A DNA stretch of 64,000 nt from Protula sp. h YS-2021 (Eukaryota; Annelida; Polychaeta; Sabellida; Serpulidae), in assembly GCA_949752745.1 (NCBI GenBank), contig OX457026.1, positions 74,898,742-74,962,741 of the forward strand, read 5' to 3'. Shown in pieces: positions 1 through 9,536 of this stretch; within the stretch, counting starts at the first letter, position 1; the number at the start of each line of letters is the position of its first letter. The notes beneath the pieces were generated by a model, which saw only the letters and a list, made by a program, of their open reading frames with translations, was not told the DNA's origin and ran no database searches. The translations under genes were made by a program, and so were the position numbers.

Positions 1-359
1 TCTTGAACCATATCATGCCAAACAGAGTCTATTTCTGACTCACTTTCAGAGTCTGTTTCTGACTCACTTTCAGAACTCCTGTCATCAGCATCCTCACCAC
101 ACTGCTCCATATGTTTGAGCAAAGCTTCTTCGCTGTTGTACAATGCACCACATTCTGTACAAGCATGTGCATTCTTTTCAGCTATGTTGACGCTTTGACT
201 TTCCATAGAAGACTCATCTAAAGTTTCCGTGAAAGGTAGTTTTACAGGGTTTTCCATATCCGATTCTTCATCCACTTCTGAAGCGTGAGCAATCTTTAAG
301 TGTCTTTTAAGACTTTGCGGCCAATTGTAAGATTTCGAACAAATGTTGCATGTATACAT
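1..359 (-). CDS. Partial zinc-finger protein with acidic Ser-rich segment (N-terminal part)
   Basis: Reading the minus strand from an ATG at 357-359 gives an open frame that runs off the left edge; an in-frame stop lies just upstream at 369-371. Residues 2-25 hold a classical C2H2 finger (CNIC, 12 residues, then H-x4-H). After a linker rich in Glu and Ser, a second unit has CTEC, 12 residues, then H-x3-C, so it is C2HC. An acidic SESESE-type stretch follows. Nucleic-acid or protein binding is expected for C2H2 fingers. Similar short finger proteins occur as host genes and as transposon-encoded ORFs. The satellites beginning only 60 bp upstream leave little room for a normal promoter. I do not recognise the specific gene. 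Confidence 0.5.
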   Translation of the reverse strand, partial: MYTCNICSKSYNWPQSLKRHLKIAHASEVDEESDMENPVKLPFTETLDESSMESQSVNIAEKNAHACTECGALYNSEEALLKHMEQCGEDADDRSSESESETDSESESEIDSVWHDMVQ

Positions 360-420
360 CCTTTCGGTTCAACCTACACTATTCAAATGATGAGAAAGTC
401 TTTAAACATAGTTTTATATA

Positions 421-557
421 CAACATGTTGAACATGTTGAACAACATGTTGAACAACAACATGTTGAACATGTTGAACAACTTGTTGAACATGTTGAACA
501 TGTTGAACTTGTTGAACATGTTGAAGGTGTTGAACATGTTGAACAATTTGTTGAACA
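421..557. repeat. AACATGTTG short tandem repeat
   Basis: About 15 imperfect copies of a 9-bp unit containing the palindrome AACATGTT, with variants such as AACTTGTTG. Both strands stay open in several frames because the unit is a multiple of three; this gives Asn/Leu/Met-rich artefact ORFs. Confidence 0.9.
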
Positions 558-590
558 ATACCACGACGTAATATCTTTCAAAAATTATTC

Positions 591-731
591 GAACACGTGT
601 TTTGAATGGGCTTGCCATTCGAACACGTCTTTAAAATAGGCTTGCCATTCGAACACGTCTTTAAAATGGGCTTGCCATTCGAACACGTCTTTAAAATGGG
701 CTTGCCATTCGAACACGTCTTTTGAATGGGC
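591..731. repeat. 30-bp tandem repeat
   Basis: About 4.7 copies of a 30-bp unit that starts GAACACGTCT and ends CTTGCCATTC. Copies differ at only a few sites. Confidence 0.92.
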
Positions 732-834
732 GCAGTTTTTCTACATAACTATCCACATTTTCACTTCCCATTTTCCAACAATCAACCAACCAACCAAGTG
801 GTAGAATCGTCTGAAACGTGTAAAAAACTAAATT

Positions 835-1530
835 TGTTAAAGTTGATTTAGAACCCTGATTTTGACCTTACTACACCATGGTAAAATGTTCAAACTTATT
901 TTATACATCATATGTTGTCAAAAAAAACCCAAAAATTTGTTCAAGTTGGTCTAGAACCCTTATTTTTACCCTACTACACCATGGTAAAATGTTCAAACTT
1001 ATTTTATACATCATATTTTGTCAAAAAACAAAATTTGTTAAAATTGGTCTAGAACCACCATTTTTCCACTACTATGACTTTAGAACATTCAAATAAGTAG
1101 CATGCTAAAATGTTCAAACTTATTTTATATATCATATGGTGTTAAAAACTAAATTTGTTAAAGTTGGTCTAGAACCCTTATTTTTACCCTACTACACAAT
1201 GGTAAAATGTTCAAACTTATTTTATACATCATATTTTGTCAAAAAACAAAATTTGTTAAAGTTGGTCTAGAACCATCATTTTTCCACTACTATGACTTTA
1301 GAATATTCAAATAAGTAGCATGCTAAAATGTTCAAACTTATTTTATATATCATATGGTGTTAAAAACTAAATTTGTTAAAGTTGGTCTAGAACCACCATT
1401 TTTCCACTACTATAACTTTAGAACATTTAAATAAGTAGCATGCTAAAATGTTCAAACTTATTTTATATATTATATGTTATAAAAACCTACATTTGTTAAA
1501 TGTGCTTTAGAAGTGTCATTTTCCAACTAC
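835..1530. repeat. 97-121-bp tandem repeat array
   Basis: The core AAAATGTTCAAACTTATTTT recurs near 882, 986, 1107, 1204, 1325 and 1445, each followed by a GTTAAAGTTGGTCTAGAACC segment. Two alternating unit lengths (about 100 and 120 bp) suggest a higher-order arrangement. No coding potential. Confidence 0.88.
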
Positions 1531-1554
1531 TATAACATAAAACATAGAGTTGTG

Positions 1555-1830
1555 GAAAATCCCATTCCTTCTCAAATATATTGATCGTTCCCACGCTCTG
1601 AATTAGTGCACTCTGAAATTTATTGATCGTTCCCACGGTCTAGGCCTTTGATGTTTTCAAATTTATCGATTGTTCCCACGGTCTAGGCCTTTGATGTTTT
1701 CAAATTTATCGATCGTTCCCACGGTCTGAACGAGTGCACTCTGAAATTTTATCGATCGGTTTCCTCCACACTCTGAACGAGTGCACTCTAAAATTTATTG
1801 ATCGGTTTCCCCACACTCTGTACACATGTA
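1555..1830. repeat. GATCG/CCCAC degenerate tandem repeat, copy 1
   Basis: Repeats of roughly 40-60 bp share ATTGATCGTTCCCACG and GAGTGCACTCTGAAATTT. The block begins with AATCCCATTCCTTCTCAAAT, which is found again at about 3107, so the block is duplicated at 3103-3235. Confidence 0.85.
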
Positions 1831-1935
1831 CTTATTCCTATGCTGTGTGGTTAGAACCATTGAAATATGACTAATTAAATATGATCATAATAATAGTGAA
1901 AATAGACATAGAAATATAGCCATTATGTTAAAAAA

Positions 1936-2013
1936 AAAAAACAGTCACAGTCACATAATGTCACAGAGTCACATGATGTCACAGTCACATGTTGTCACAT
2001 AATGTCACAGAGT
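1936..2013. repeat. GTCACA short repeat
   Basis: Interleaved copies of CAGTCACATAATGTCACAGA-type units, then an A-rich stretch. Confidence 0.8.
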
Positions 2014-2049
2014 CATAAAAATGAACAAAAAAAAAACAAAAAAAAGTTT

Positions 2050-2121
2050 GCCCCGATGTGGTATCGATCCCGGGACTCTCAGGTTGCTAGCCGTTTGCTC
2101 TGCCAAGTGAGCTATCGCGGC
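2050..2121 (-). pseudogene. tRNA-Ala(AGC)-like pseudogene or SINE head
   Basis: On the minus strand 72 nt fold partly as a tRNA. The acceptor stem pairs 6 of 7, and the D arm is GCTC, 8-nt loop, GAGC. A 7-nt anticodon loop CTAGCAA gives AGC. Box A (TAGCTCACTTGG) has one mismatch to consensus, and a box-B-like GGATCGATACC is present. Only two base pairs survive in the anticodon stem and two in the T stem, so a functional tRNA is unlikely. A relic or the head of a tRNA-derived SINE is more likely. Confidence 0.5.
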
Positions 2122-2220
2122 TTGACTGTTAAACGATCTGATAATGACATACATACTTGAAACTAATTATGTTCACATAGCAATTACATAGTCATATAGC
2201 TATATGACTATGTCCGATAC

Positions 2221-2440
2221 ATGCCATGTCTTGTCCCGGGGGGGGGGGGGTCCGATACATGTCATGTCTTGGTCCTGGGGGGGGGGGGGTCCGATTCATG
2301 TCATGTCTTGGTCCTGGGGGGGGGGGTCAATTCATGTCATGTCCTGGTCCTGGGGGGGGGGTCCGATTCATGTTATGTCTTGATCCTGGGGGGGGGGGGG
2401 GGTTCGATTCATGTCATGTCTTGATCCTGGGGGGGGGGTC
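2221..2440. repeat. G-run tandem repeat, about 36 bp unit
   Basis: Six units of the form TCCGATTCATGTCATGTCTT, GGTCCT, then 9-14 G. Each unit ends in a long G tract on the + strand. The open frames across it are repeat artefacts. Confidence 0.93.
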
Positions 2441-2474
2441 TTCTAAGATTGAGGACCCATGATATGAAAGTGAT

Positions 2475-2558
2475 GCCCGAGGGCGGGTTCGATCCACCGA
2501 CCTTCAGATCATGGGTCCGCTTACGGGTGCTCTGCTCTACCAACTGAGCCATTCAGGC
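2475..2558 (-). pseudogene. tRNA-like sequence (84 nt), tRNA-derived SINE or pseudogene
   Basis: On the minus strand the acceptor arms pair 6 of 7 (GCCTGAA with CTCGGGC). Box A TGGCTCAGTTGG is perfect, and the T arm GGTGG / 7-nt loop / CCGCC pairs. The anticodon region is about 12 nt too long and has a duplicated GAGC; I could not assign an anticodon. An intron-bearing tRNA is possible but less likely than a SINE head. Confidence 0.5.
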
Positions 2559-2656
2559 CAGAAGGTTAATCAGCAGGAAAATATTCCTCATATGCGGTTG
2601 GAATCACATCACACATGATTGACAGGTCATGTGACCAATGATGATTGACAGGTCAC

Positions 2657-2942
2657 GTGACTAATGACGTCATGATGATTGACAGGCGACTTAGGGTTAT
2701 CCTGCTTAGAACTGTCTTAATATGCCATAACATCATGATGACGTCATGATAACGTCATGATAACGTCATGATGACGTCATTATAACGTCATGATGATGAC
2801 GTCATTATAACGTCATGATGACGTCATTATGACGTCATTATAACGTCATGATGATGACGTCATTATAACGCCATGATGACGTCATTATAACGTCATCATG
2901 ATGACGTCATTATAACGTCATGATGACGTCATCATGACGTCA
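2657..2942. repeat. TGACGTCA (CRE-like) satellite array
   Basis: A dense run of about 20 copies of (A/T)GACGTCAT and its variants AACGTCAT and ATCATGATGACGTCAT. The 8-mer TGACGTCA is self-complementary and equals the consensus CREB/ATF site. Whether it binds anything here is unknown. Confidence 0.9.
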
Positions 2943-3000
2943 TTGAACGGGCGCGCGCTCTTTCGATTACCTGTTTCAAAATACCCATGCGAATTCGAAA

Positions 3001-3090
3001 ACAATCACGTCACTGTTTTCGGAGCCCCATGGGGCTCCGAAAACACCTCGTGACGTCATTTTGACGTCACTTCCTGTTTTCGGAGCCACA
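3001..3090. repeat. Palindrome module 1 (30-nt perfect hairpin with TGACGTCA flanks)
   Basis: Positions 3015-3044 form a perfect 30-nt palindrome: a GTTTTC arm, an 8-nt core GGAGCCCC, AT centre, and the complement. Two TGACGTCA-type sites and CACTTCCTG follow. A third, single arm copy (GTTTTCGGAGCC) lies at 3076-3087. Compare module 2 at 3236-3340. Confidence 0.85.
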
Positions 3091-3102
3091 CTTTTATCCT
3101 GC

Positions 3103-3235
3103 TGAAAATCCCATTCCTTCTCAAATTTATTGATCGTTCCCACGCTCTGAACGAGTGCACTCTAAAATTTATCGATCGGTTTTCCCCCACACTCTGTACG
3201 AGTGCACTCTGAAATTTATCGATCGGGTTTTCCCC
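3103..3235. repeat. GATCG/CCCAC degenerate repeat, copy 2
   Basis: Near-copy of the block at 1555-1830. It starts with the same AATCCCATTCCTTCTCAAAT and carries the GAGTGCACTCT units. Confidence 0.85.
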
Positions 3236-3340
3236 ACAGTGACGTCAATATGACGTCACTGTTTTCAAACCCCCGTGGGGGTTTGAAAACACCACGTGAC
3301 GTCACTATGACGTCACTTCCTGTTTTCAAACCCCCACTTT
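3236..3340. repeat. Palindrome module 2 (30-nt hairpin with TGACGTCA flanks)
   Basis: Positions 3261-3290 pair as GTTTTC + AAACCCCC, a GT centre, and the exact complement. The flanks are two TGACGTCA sites before, then CACGTGACGTCA, a further TGACGTCA, and CTTCCTG. A third single arm lies at 3322-3335. The layout equals module 1, but the 8-nt core is different in all three arm copies. Confidence 0.85.
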
Positions 3341-4540
3341 CCCCCTACTCGGAGGCGACCGGTCTACAATGTCAAATTCCGTGGTGCAAAGACAACGACA
3401 AACAGCAAAAAGGAAGAGCTTTGCTGCAGCTCAAACTGAAGGGATGATAAAATACAGTAGGCATGGCACCCGGAGAACCTGGCAATAATATAACAATCCC
3501 ACTACCCCTCGTAGATCGCGTAGATGTGATCTCGGCAACTTATAAGAAGTCGCGTTGAAAACGATATGTGCGTTCTGGCTGTTCGCGGTGGTGTTCTGAA
3601 AGCGAAATTTTCTTGAAATCAGTTCGATATCTTCAAACCTAAGTTGTTGGTCGAAAGTGACGTGAAGTTAAATGCTGAAGTTTCTCTGGGCGAGGTAGTA
3701 AAATCTGAGTCGAAGTGTGGTGGACAAGGTTTTGTCAAGGGTAACTTTGTCGGGAGTAAGCTGTGCGAGATAATGCTGCAAATGCTTTAAGGCACGAGCG
3801 ATGTGTAATTCCTTGATTACCACGTAGCGACATTTTAATGGCCAAGCTGCCCCACTTACCTCGGGGTTCAGTTGAAAATAGCTCCTTTCCCCCCACTTTT
3901 AATGGCTTTAAGCAACTGGCCTGGCATCCAGTTGAAACACTTATCTGTTAATCTCTTTCATGTGGTCTGATTAGCATATCTGTGCTCATGAAAAAATAGG
4001 ACGAACTCTATTTCCGCCAGCTTATGGGTCATAAAAATCATAAAAACTTTGTGTTTACACGATACAGCTTGCTGCCATGAGCAAGCCCATGCACCAAAAA
4101 CGCATCGTGTAAACCCCGCTTAAATGGTGGTTCGAGAAAGAATTAAATATTTTCTGGTCTATTATTTGTGCATAAAAACCACAGCGACAAAAATAGCTAT
4201 TGGAGCGTGAAAGCCGAGAAATTTTTGTACAATTATATTGCCATAATTTCCGGGGTTCGAACAATTTTGATATGATACATAAACATCTGTAATAATGTAT
4301 CAGCACAATAGTCTGTAAACAAGACATATTTTTTATTTTTATCTCTTTTTTAACAAGTTTTTATTACAAATAGAAAAACGCATATGAAATAGACTACTGT
4401 TTAATCACAAACTGCCAAACCCCGCGTTAGCAGTAAAAGAATTTCTGGTCCCAAAATTTCTCTGACTTCCTGCGTAGCCTAATGTAATTATTAACACTTG
4501 GCAAGACGAAGTCTTGCGAAGAGTTACTTACATGCTTTAG
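3341..4540. other. No recognisable feature
   Basis: Unique, AT-leaning sequence. Short open frames (for example 3369-3485 on + and 4055-4327 on -) show no domain or codon pattern I can support. Confidence 0.5.
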
Positions 4541-4555
4541 TATTAGAGTGCCCGT

Positions 4556-4875
4556 GAGATTTTCATCGTTTTTTTTTCTTTACGCGTGATTTTGCCCGTC
4601 ATTTTGTCATCACAACTCGTCAGAAACTAATGGTTCGACTGGCACCAAACTTAAGAATAATATAGAACTTGATCTAATCGAGTTCTATCAATATTTTTAC
4701 GTTATTAAGCTTGTTTTAAAGGTCAAATTAATACGAAAAGAGAGAGTATTTTTTTCTTTACAGTGAGGTTTTTTTTTGTCATTTTGTCATCACAACTCGT
4801 CAAAAACTACTAGTCCGATTGACACAGACTTTTGAATTATTTGATCTAAACGAGTTCTATCAATACTATTCTATA
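4556..4875. repeat. Diverged tandem duplication of about 175 bp
   Basis: The segment containing GTCATTTTGTCATCACAACT and a GAGTTCTATCAATA end occurs near 4597-4692 and again near 4779-4866, with many substitutions. Confidence 0.75.
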
Positions 4876-5169
4876 TATATTGTTGTGACTGATCTTTTGT
4901 TGTTTTCTTTTCCCTTCCATGATTGCAGTTTCATTGTTACTGATCAAGGTTTTGGTCCTCTACTTGAAAAAGTATAGGGATAAACTGAGTATTTTGCAAG
5001 TAAATCAACTAAATGGAGTGCGTGAAATTTAGCCATTTGCTTTCAGGGACTCAAAGGCAATTAAAATGCTGTCGCACAGTGCATATAAAAACTGGAGATG
5101 CATCTCATCTGTATAAAACCCAACATTGCAATTAAGTTTCCTGCGATCATCAAACAAGTCTTTTCTGCA

Positions 5170-5490
5170 CATAACATGTTCTGATCCCACCCTAGTTTCA
5201 AGCATCGAGCCTCAGTTATAATGCCTGTACTTGGAATTCGCCGACTTGTCTATTCAGCACTTGCGGGCTTGGTATGTTCTGTGACCAGTCCTGTTTGCGA
5301 GGTTCAAAATGAATATTGGGACTGGCAAAAGTGGTCTTTTCATTCGAATTGCGGGGCGTTCCGATTTGCGCGATTCCATAATAACAGAAATGTATTCAAG
5401 AATTTCGGTTCTGGTGGAAAGGGGTCCTATTTACGGGGTGGCCGGATTTCCAGAATGGTTCGATTTCCGGATTCTGGTGTATGCGATATT
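5170..5490 (+). repeat. Dispersed repeat family R1, copy 1
   Basis: The stretch from CAAGCATCGAGCCTCA to GATTCTGGTGTAT is matched, in opposite orientation and with scattered changes and gaps, at about 36725-37000. Shared words include AATGAATATT, GGACTGGC, AAGTGGTC, GGTTCGAT and TCTGGTG. It makes a 185-codon open frame starting at 5221, but the second copy does not preserve that frame, so I treat it as noncoding. Confidence 0.65.
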
Positions 5491-5994
5491 AGGCCCAATA
5501 TACAATTTATACGCGCCATAGATATGTTTATATGTCCCACATATATTTTACACATAGTTTTGTTACATACAACACTATATACCGAATATATTCTACACAT
5601 ACTTCTTGTGCACTATACTGTAATAGGAATACTACAATATCTAGAGAGAAGTACAGGAAAATGCGTATCGAAGTCAAAAGTGAATATTGACCGAACCCAC
5701 ACAATTTCCCTTTTGACCCCTCTTGACCATGTTATATTGCTTTTATTATGTGGTTTGGATTTCTTTTGTGCTGTTTAGGCCCATTTTGAAATCAATTTAA
5801 ATTGCACTTTTTATATTAAAACAAATTACGCCATTACTCCTCCGGTAAGTGATAGTTTACGTCCACGGTATATAAATTTTTTGATTAGTCAATTCTAAAT
5901 TTAAAAAAAGAAAAACATCTGGTTAACGAATGTAAACTCTTCATTTCTTGAATTTTGATGGTGAAGCGTATTTGAGTTGATCGGTATCCAAACA

Positions 5995-6066
5995 GAAGGG
6001 CCTTGGACATAAGGGCCTTTCCCAAAACGGCCTTTCCCAAAAAGGCCTTTCCCAAAACGGCCCTAA
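5995..6066. repeat. GGCCTTTCCCAAAA short repeat
   Basis: Four imperfect copies of an 18-bp unit GGCCTTTCCCAAAACGGC. Confidence 0.85.
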
Positions 6067-6246
6067 ATGAAAAGTTGGACAAAAGGGCCTTGAGAATTTT
6101 TTCTAGGATTTTGAGTTTTAATTATTTAGTAAAATATGTAATAAAATAACAAGTAAAAAAATACAAATTTCATTGTGTTTTTAAAGATAACTGCCTTGAT
6201 GTTTTGTTTCAATTACTCAGTTACAGTAATGAAGCCTTGAGTTATC

Positions 6247-6753
6247 GAATCCCGGTCATCTGCTCCCCGGTCAACTGTCCCCCTGTCATCTGCCCCCTTT
6301 TTTGCAACCCGGTTGACTGCCCCCCCCCCCTTCAAAGTGGAGGGGTGGTCGCTTGCCCCCTCAATATACTATTTTTTCTTGGGTTCTTGGCTTACAAAGA
6401 CACAATAAATAAAATTATATTTATTTTATTTAATGTATTGCACCTCGGTAAATTGCAATTCACCAATAAGAAACTAATTGCAATTAGAATTGCAATTAGT
6501 TAACGGATCAGTCTCTCCTAAGATCAATATTGGTGAATAGATCAATTGTTTCAGAGACGAAGTAGACGGGGACATCACAACTGCCTAATTTTTGAAAAAC
6601 ATTTCTACTAAAAAAAGGAGGGGGCAGATGACGACCCCGTCAAATTGCAGGAGGGTGGGAGGGGAGGGCAGTCGACCCGGGTTGCAAAAAAGGGGGCAGT
6701 TGACTGGGGGGGGGGGGGCATTTGACCGGGGGGGGCAGATGACCGTTTACCTA
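6247..6753. mobile_element. C/G-rich foldback (MITE-like) element F1
   Basis: The two ends are inverted copies: CGGTCATCTG at 6253 pairs with CAGATGACCG at 6736. Long C-rich (left) and G-rich (right) arms follow, including GTTGACTGCCCC words. The 7-mer AGTTATC flanks the element at 6240-6246 and 6754-6760, which I read as a target-site duplication. The centre is AT-rich and noncoding. No transposase is encoded. Confidence 0.7.
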
Positions 6754-6774
6754 AGTTATCATATCGGATGTAGG

Positions 6775-7357
6775 AAAAAATGGCAACGAAATAAATGGCA
6801 ACAGAAATAATGGCAACGGAAAATATGGCAAGTGGAAATAACGGCAACGAAAAATAGTAAAGTGAAAAAAAAACAGAGAAAATGGCAAAATAACAAAATA
6901 AAAATTTTATCACATTTGTCAAATTTATTCTTAAGCGTAATGTCACGAGCATGTTGCTCATTCAAGACAACGCCCCTAATAAATGCATTGTGATGGCACC
7001 CGATGTATTGTACATTGTACACACAGCGAATAAGTTTTGCCTGATGCACCTCAAACAGATGTATTGTTACTTTGGCACTCGAGCATCCAAAGGATTAACG
7101 GTGCCGCACACAGGGATTACGTTTTGCTATTTTTGCTTGCACCAGAAATACCCTGACATCAAGTGGCATTAAGTGGTTTTGATTGGACTTTCTTGGATCC
7201 TGAGTAGTCGAGGTAGGCGATTTCTTTGTTTCGCTAGAACTTCAATGAAACCTGCAAAATTTGCCATCCTTTTCTTTTTTCACTTTGCCATTTTCGTTGC
7301 CATTATTTCCACTAGCCATATTTTCCGTTGCCATTTTTTCCGTTACCATTTTTTCCG
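6775..7357. repeat. Inverted repeat of ATGGCAACGAAA-type microsatellite arms
   Basis: Left arm (6775-6905) repeats AATGGCAACGGAAA. The right arm (7257-7357) carries the complement TTTCCGTTGCCATT. About 350 bp of unrelated sequence lies between. This may be a further foldback element, but I did not find clear borders. Confidence 0.65.
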
Positions 7358-7449
7358 TACCCCGTCATATCAGCTCTACACATTTTTTATACGCACCACA
7401 CACCATACACACCTGTCCATATACCTATGGAATGCCATTTTTAGCATTC

Positions 7450-8465
7450 AGTGCTAATTTCTGATATCAAAATATGATTAAAGATATCAATAAATCAATG
7501 TAGATATATTTAATTATATTTTGCGATCAAAAATTGTAATTAGATGGCAAAAAATTATTTTTCAGATCAAAAAATCAGTTTTACAATTATAAAATATCTT
7601 AAAGGAGCCACACATTTATGTAAAAACTTAACGAATCGCCAATTACATTTTGGACATAAAAACTGAATTATTGATATCAATAATAACCACACAATTAGAA
7701 TACAATTTTAACATTCAATACTAATTTTTGAAAGCAAAATATAAATAAAGATATCAAAATATAAAAACAAACTGATATTTTGATATCAAAAATTAATTTT
7801 TGAGATTAAAGAATTATTTTCAGATTTCAAAATATAAAAGTCTCATTCTGGAGTAATGTTATCTAAAATAAATGCTTGATATAAAAAAAATAAAATAAAT
7901 TACTGAGCTCAAAATTGAGATTTTGCTATCGAGTATTTCATTTTTGCTAGAATGGAACTTTTGATCCCTAAAAATAAATTTTAGATATCATTTACAATAT
8001 CAATAAATAGCTTTATATCTCTTAATATTAACAGATAGTAAAAATTAATTTTTGATAACAGAAAATGAATTTTTGAGATCAAAAATTAATTCTTGATATA
8101 AATATTGATATGAAGAATGAATTTTTGAGATCAATCAATCTTTTGCAGATTTCAAGAGACAAAGACTCCTTAAGAAATAATGTTATCTGAAATAAATTCT
8201 TGATATCACTAACAAATCACTGAGCTAAATATTTAGATTTTACTCATTTTTGCTGTAAAGAATTGGACTTTTGATCTCAAAAAAGTTAGATATCAATAAA
8301 TCATTTTTGATATCAATAAATATTTTTGACATCCCTAAATATTTATTGATATCAGGAATTATTTAAAATATAAAATATAATTACAGATAGCAAAACTTAA
8401 TTCTTGATATAAAAAAATCAATTTTTGAGATCAAAATTAATTCTTGATGTCAACAGTTTCCTAAT
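7450..8465. repeat. AT-rich GATATCAA low-complexity block
   Basis: One kilobase of very AT-rich DNA with dozens of variants of TTGATATCAATAAAT and TTTTTGAGATCAAAAATTAA. The unit is degenerate and not strictly periodic. No coding signal. Confidence 0.8.
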
Positions 8466-9295
8466 AAATGTGAAAATGGCATTCCATATATACCGCATAT
8501 ACTCTGTTTTAATTAAAGATTTCTTAATTTTTCCTTGCTTTTAGACATTCGTGACTGAATTGTAAAAAATCTCCAGCCTATTTAGAGAAGCAATTAATTC
8601 ATTTACGAGTGATTATGTCTCATTCAGAGATACCTTCAGCTGAAGGTTTATTCGTGACTTTTCACTGTATAAGTGCCTTCATATAAACCGCAAGGGGGAC
8701 AACGCACGCACCAACTGGTCACCATGTGTGTCTATGACTGTATAAGCGGCGACCGCGTGAACCCCGTCTTGCCTCAAAGGGGCTTTCTCAGGCAATCAAC
8801 AAGTACATTTTTAGCATTAAATTAAACAACAAACTGGATTTTAATGCGTAAATAGTTCAAAAAATATTTCCACGGAAGGGTGATTTTCTGCATAAAATGC
8901 ATGTTTTTACGCAGTGGAATTTTCGCAGAGTATGATAAAAATTTGGGGAGTGGTAAGGGGTTCGGGTTCATGAACTCCCTCGTTTCCAAAAAAAAACGTG
9001 GATTTCTCATGGGCCATTTTTTTGTGTTGCAAATTTTGAAAAAGATGAAATGTGAAATGACCATTTCTTTTTACAGCCAAGATGTTGTGATAATATTGTA
9101 TTAAAGTATAAAAAAAAAAAGAGAAACCCTCGATATACCGGATACCTCGTTATTCTGGACAAATTTGCTCAGTCCCGTCTGCGTTCAGCTTATTGAGATT
9201 TTACTTGATTAAAAAATTATTTAATTGAAACTGAACGGTAGTTTCCATGAATTCTGAAAAAGTTAAAGCAACATTTTATACAAACTATGTTTTAG
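8466..9295. other. Unassigned sequence 5' of the first RIM exon
   Basis: No domain-bearing frame found. This is probably intron of the RIM gene, because the exon at 9296 starts inside a codon and needs an upstream exon outside or undetected in this window. Confidence 0.5.
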
Positions 9296-9536
9296 AACAC
9301 ATGGCGAACAGCAGCAACAAAAACAGGTTAAAAAACAACATAAAACAGCGGAGACCAATGATGACAAGACGGCGCAGGCAGAGGAAACAGAGCCGCCTGC
9401 ACAGGCCGATAAAAAGGCCAAATCTCCTATTATCGCCAAGGGCCAATACGGAAAAAGACACAATAGCTTTTCCGGTGTTCTGCCTTCTGATATTTGGAAT
9501 CCAAAGCCTCTTAAGAGGACACTGCCAAAAACACCG
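9296..9536 (+). CDS. RIM exon 1 in window: disordered pre-C2A segment
   Basis: Acceptor TATGTTTTAG and donor CCG/GTAACC. It enters with one base of a split codon and leaves in phase 0. It encodes 80 residues: a Gln/Lys-rich start, an acidic middle, then basic KRTLPKTP. A competing open frame in the same DNA (start 9247) lacks splice logic. The following exon continues in phase 0 into C2A. Confidence 0.7.

Noticed and set aside
2050..2121. Functional tRNA-Ala gene
   Set aside because: Only two base pairs survive in the anticodon stem and two in the T stem.
421..3340. CRISPR-like reading of the regular repeats
   Set aside because: Units are directly adjacent or degenerate without unique spacers, and the genome is eukaryotic.
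5221..5778. 185-codon open frame on +
   Set aside because: It lies over dispersed repeat R1, whose second copy breaks the frame; no domain or codon pattern.
5768..5845. Exon-like open stretch between TGTTTAG and CCG/GTAAGT
   Set aside because: Phase 0 exit does not fit the split codon at 9296, and the peptide has no RIM character.
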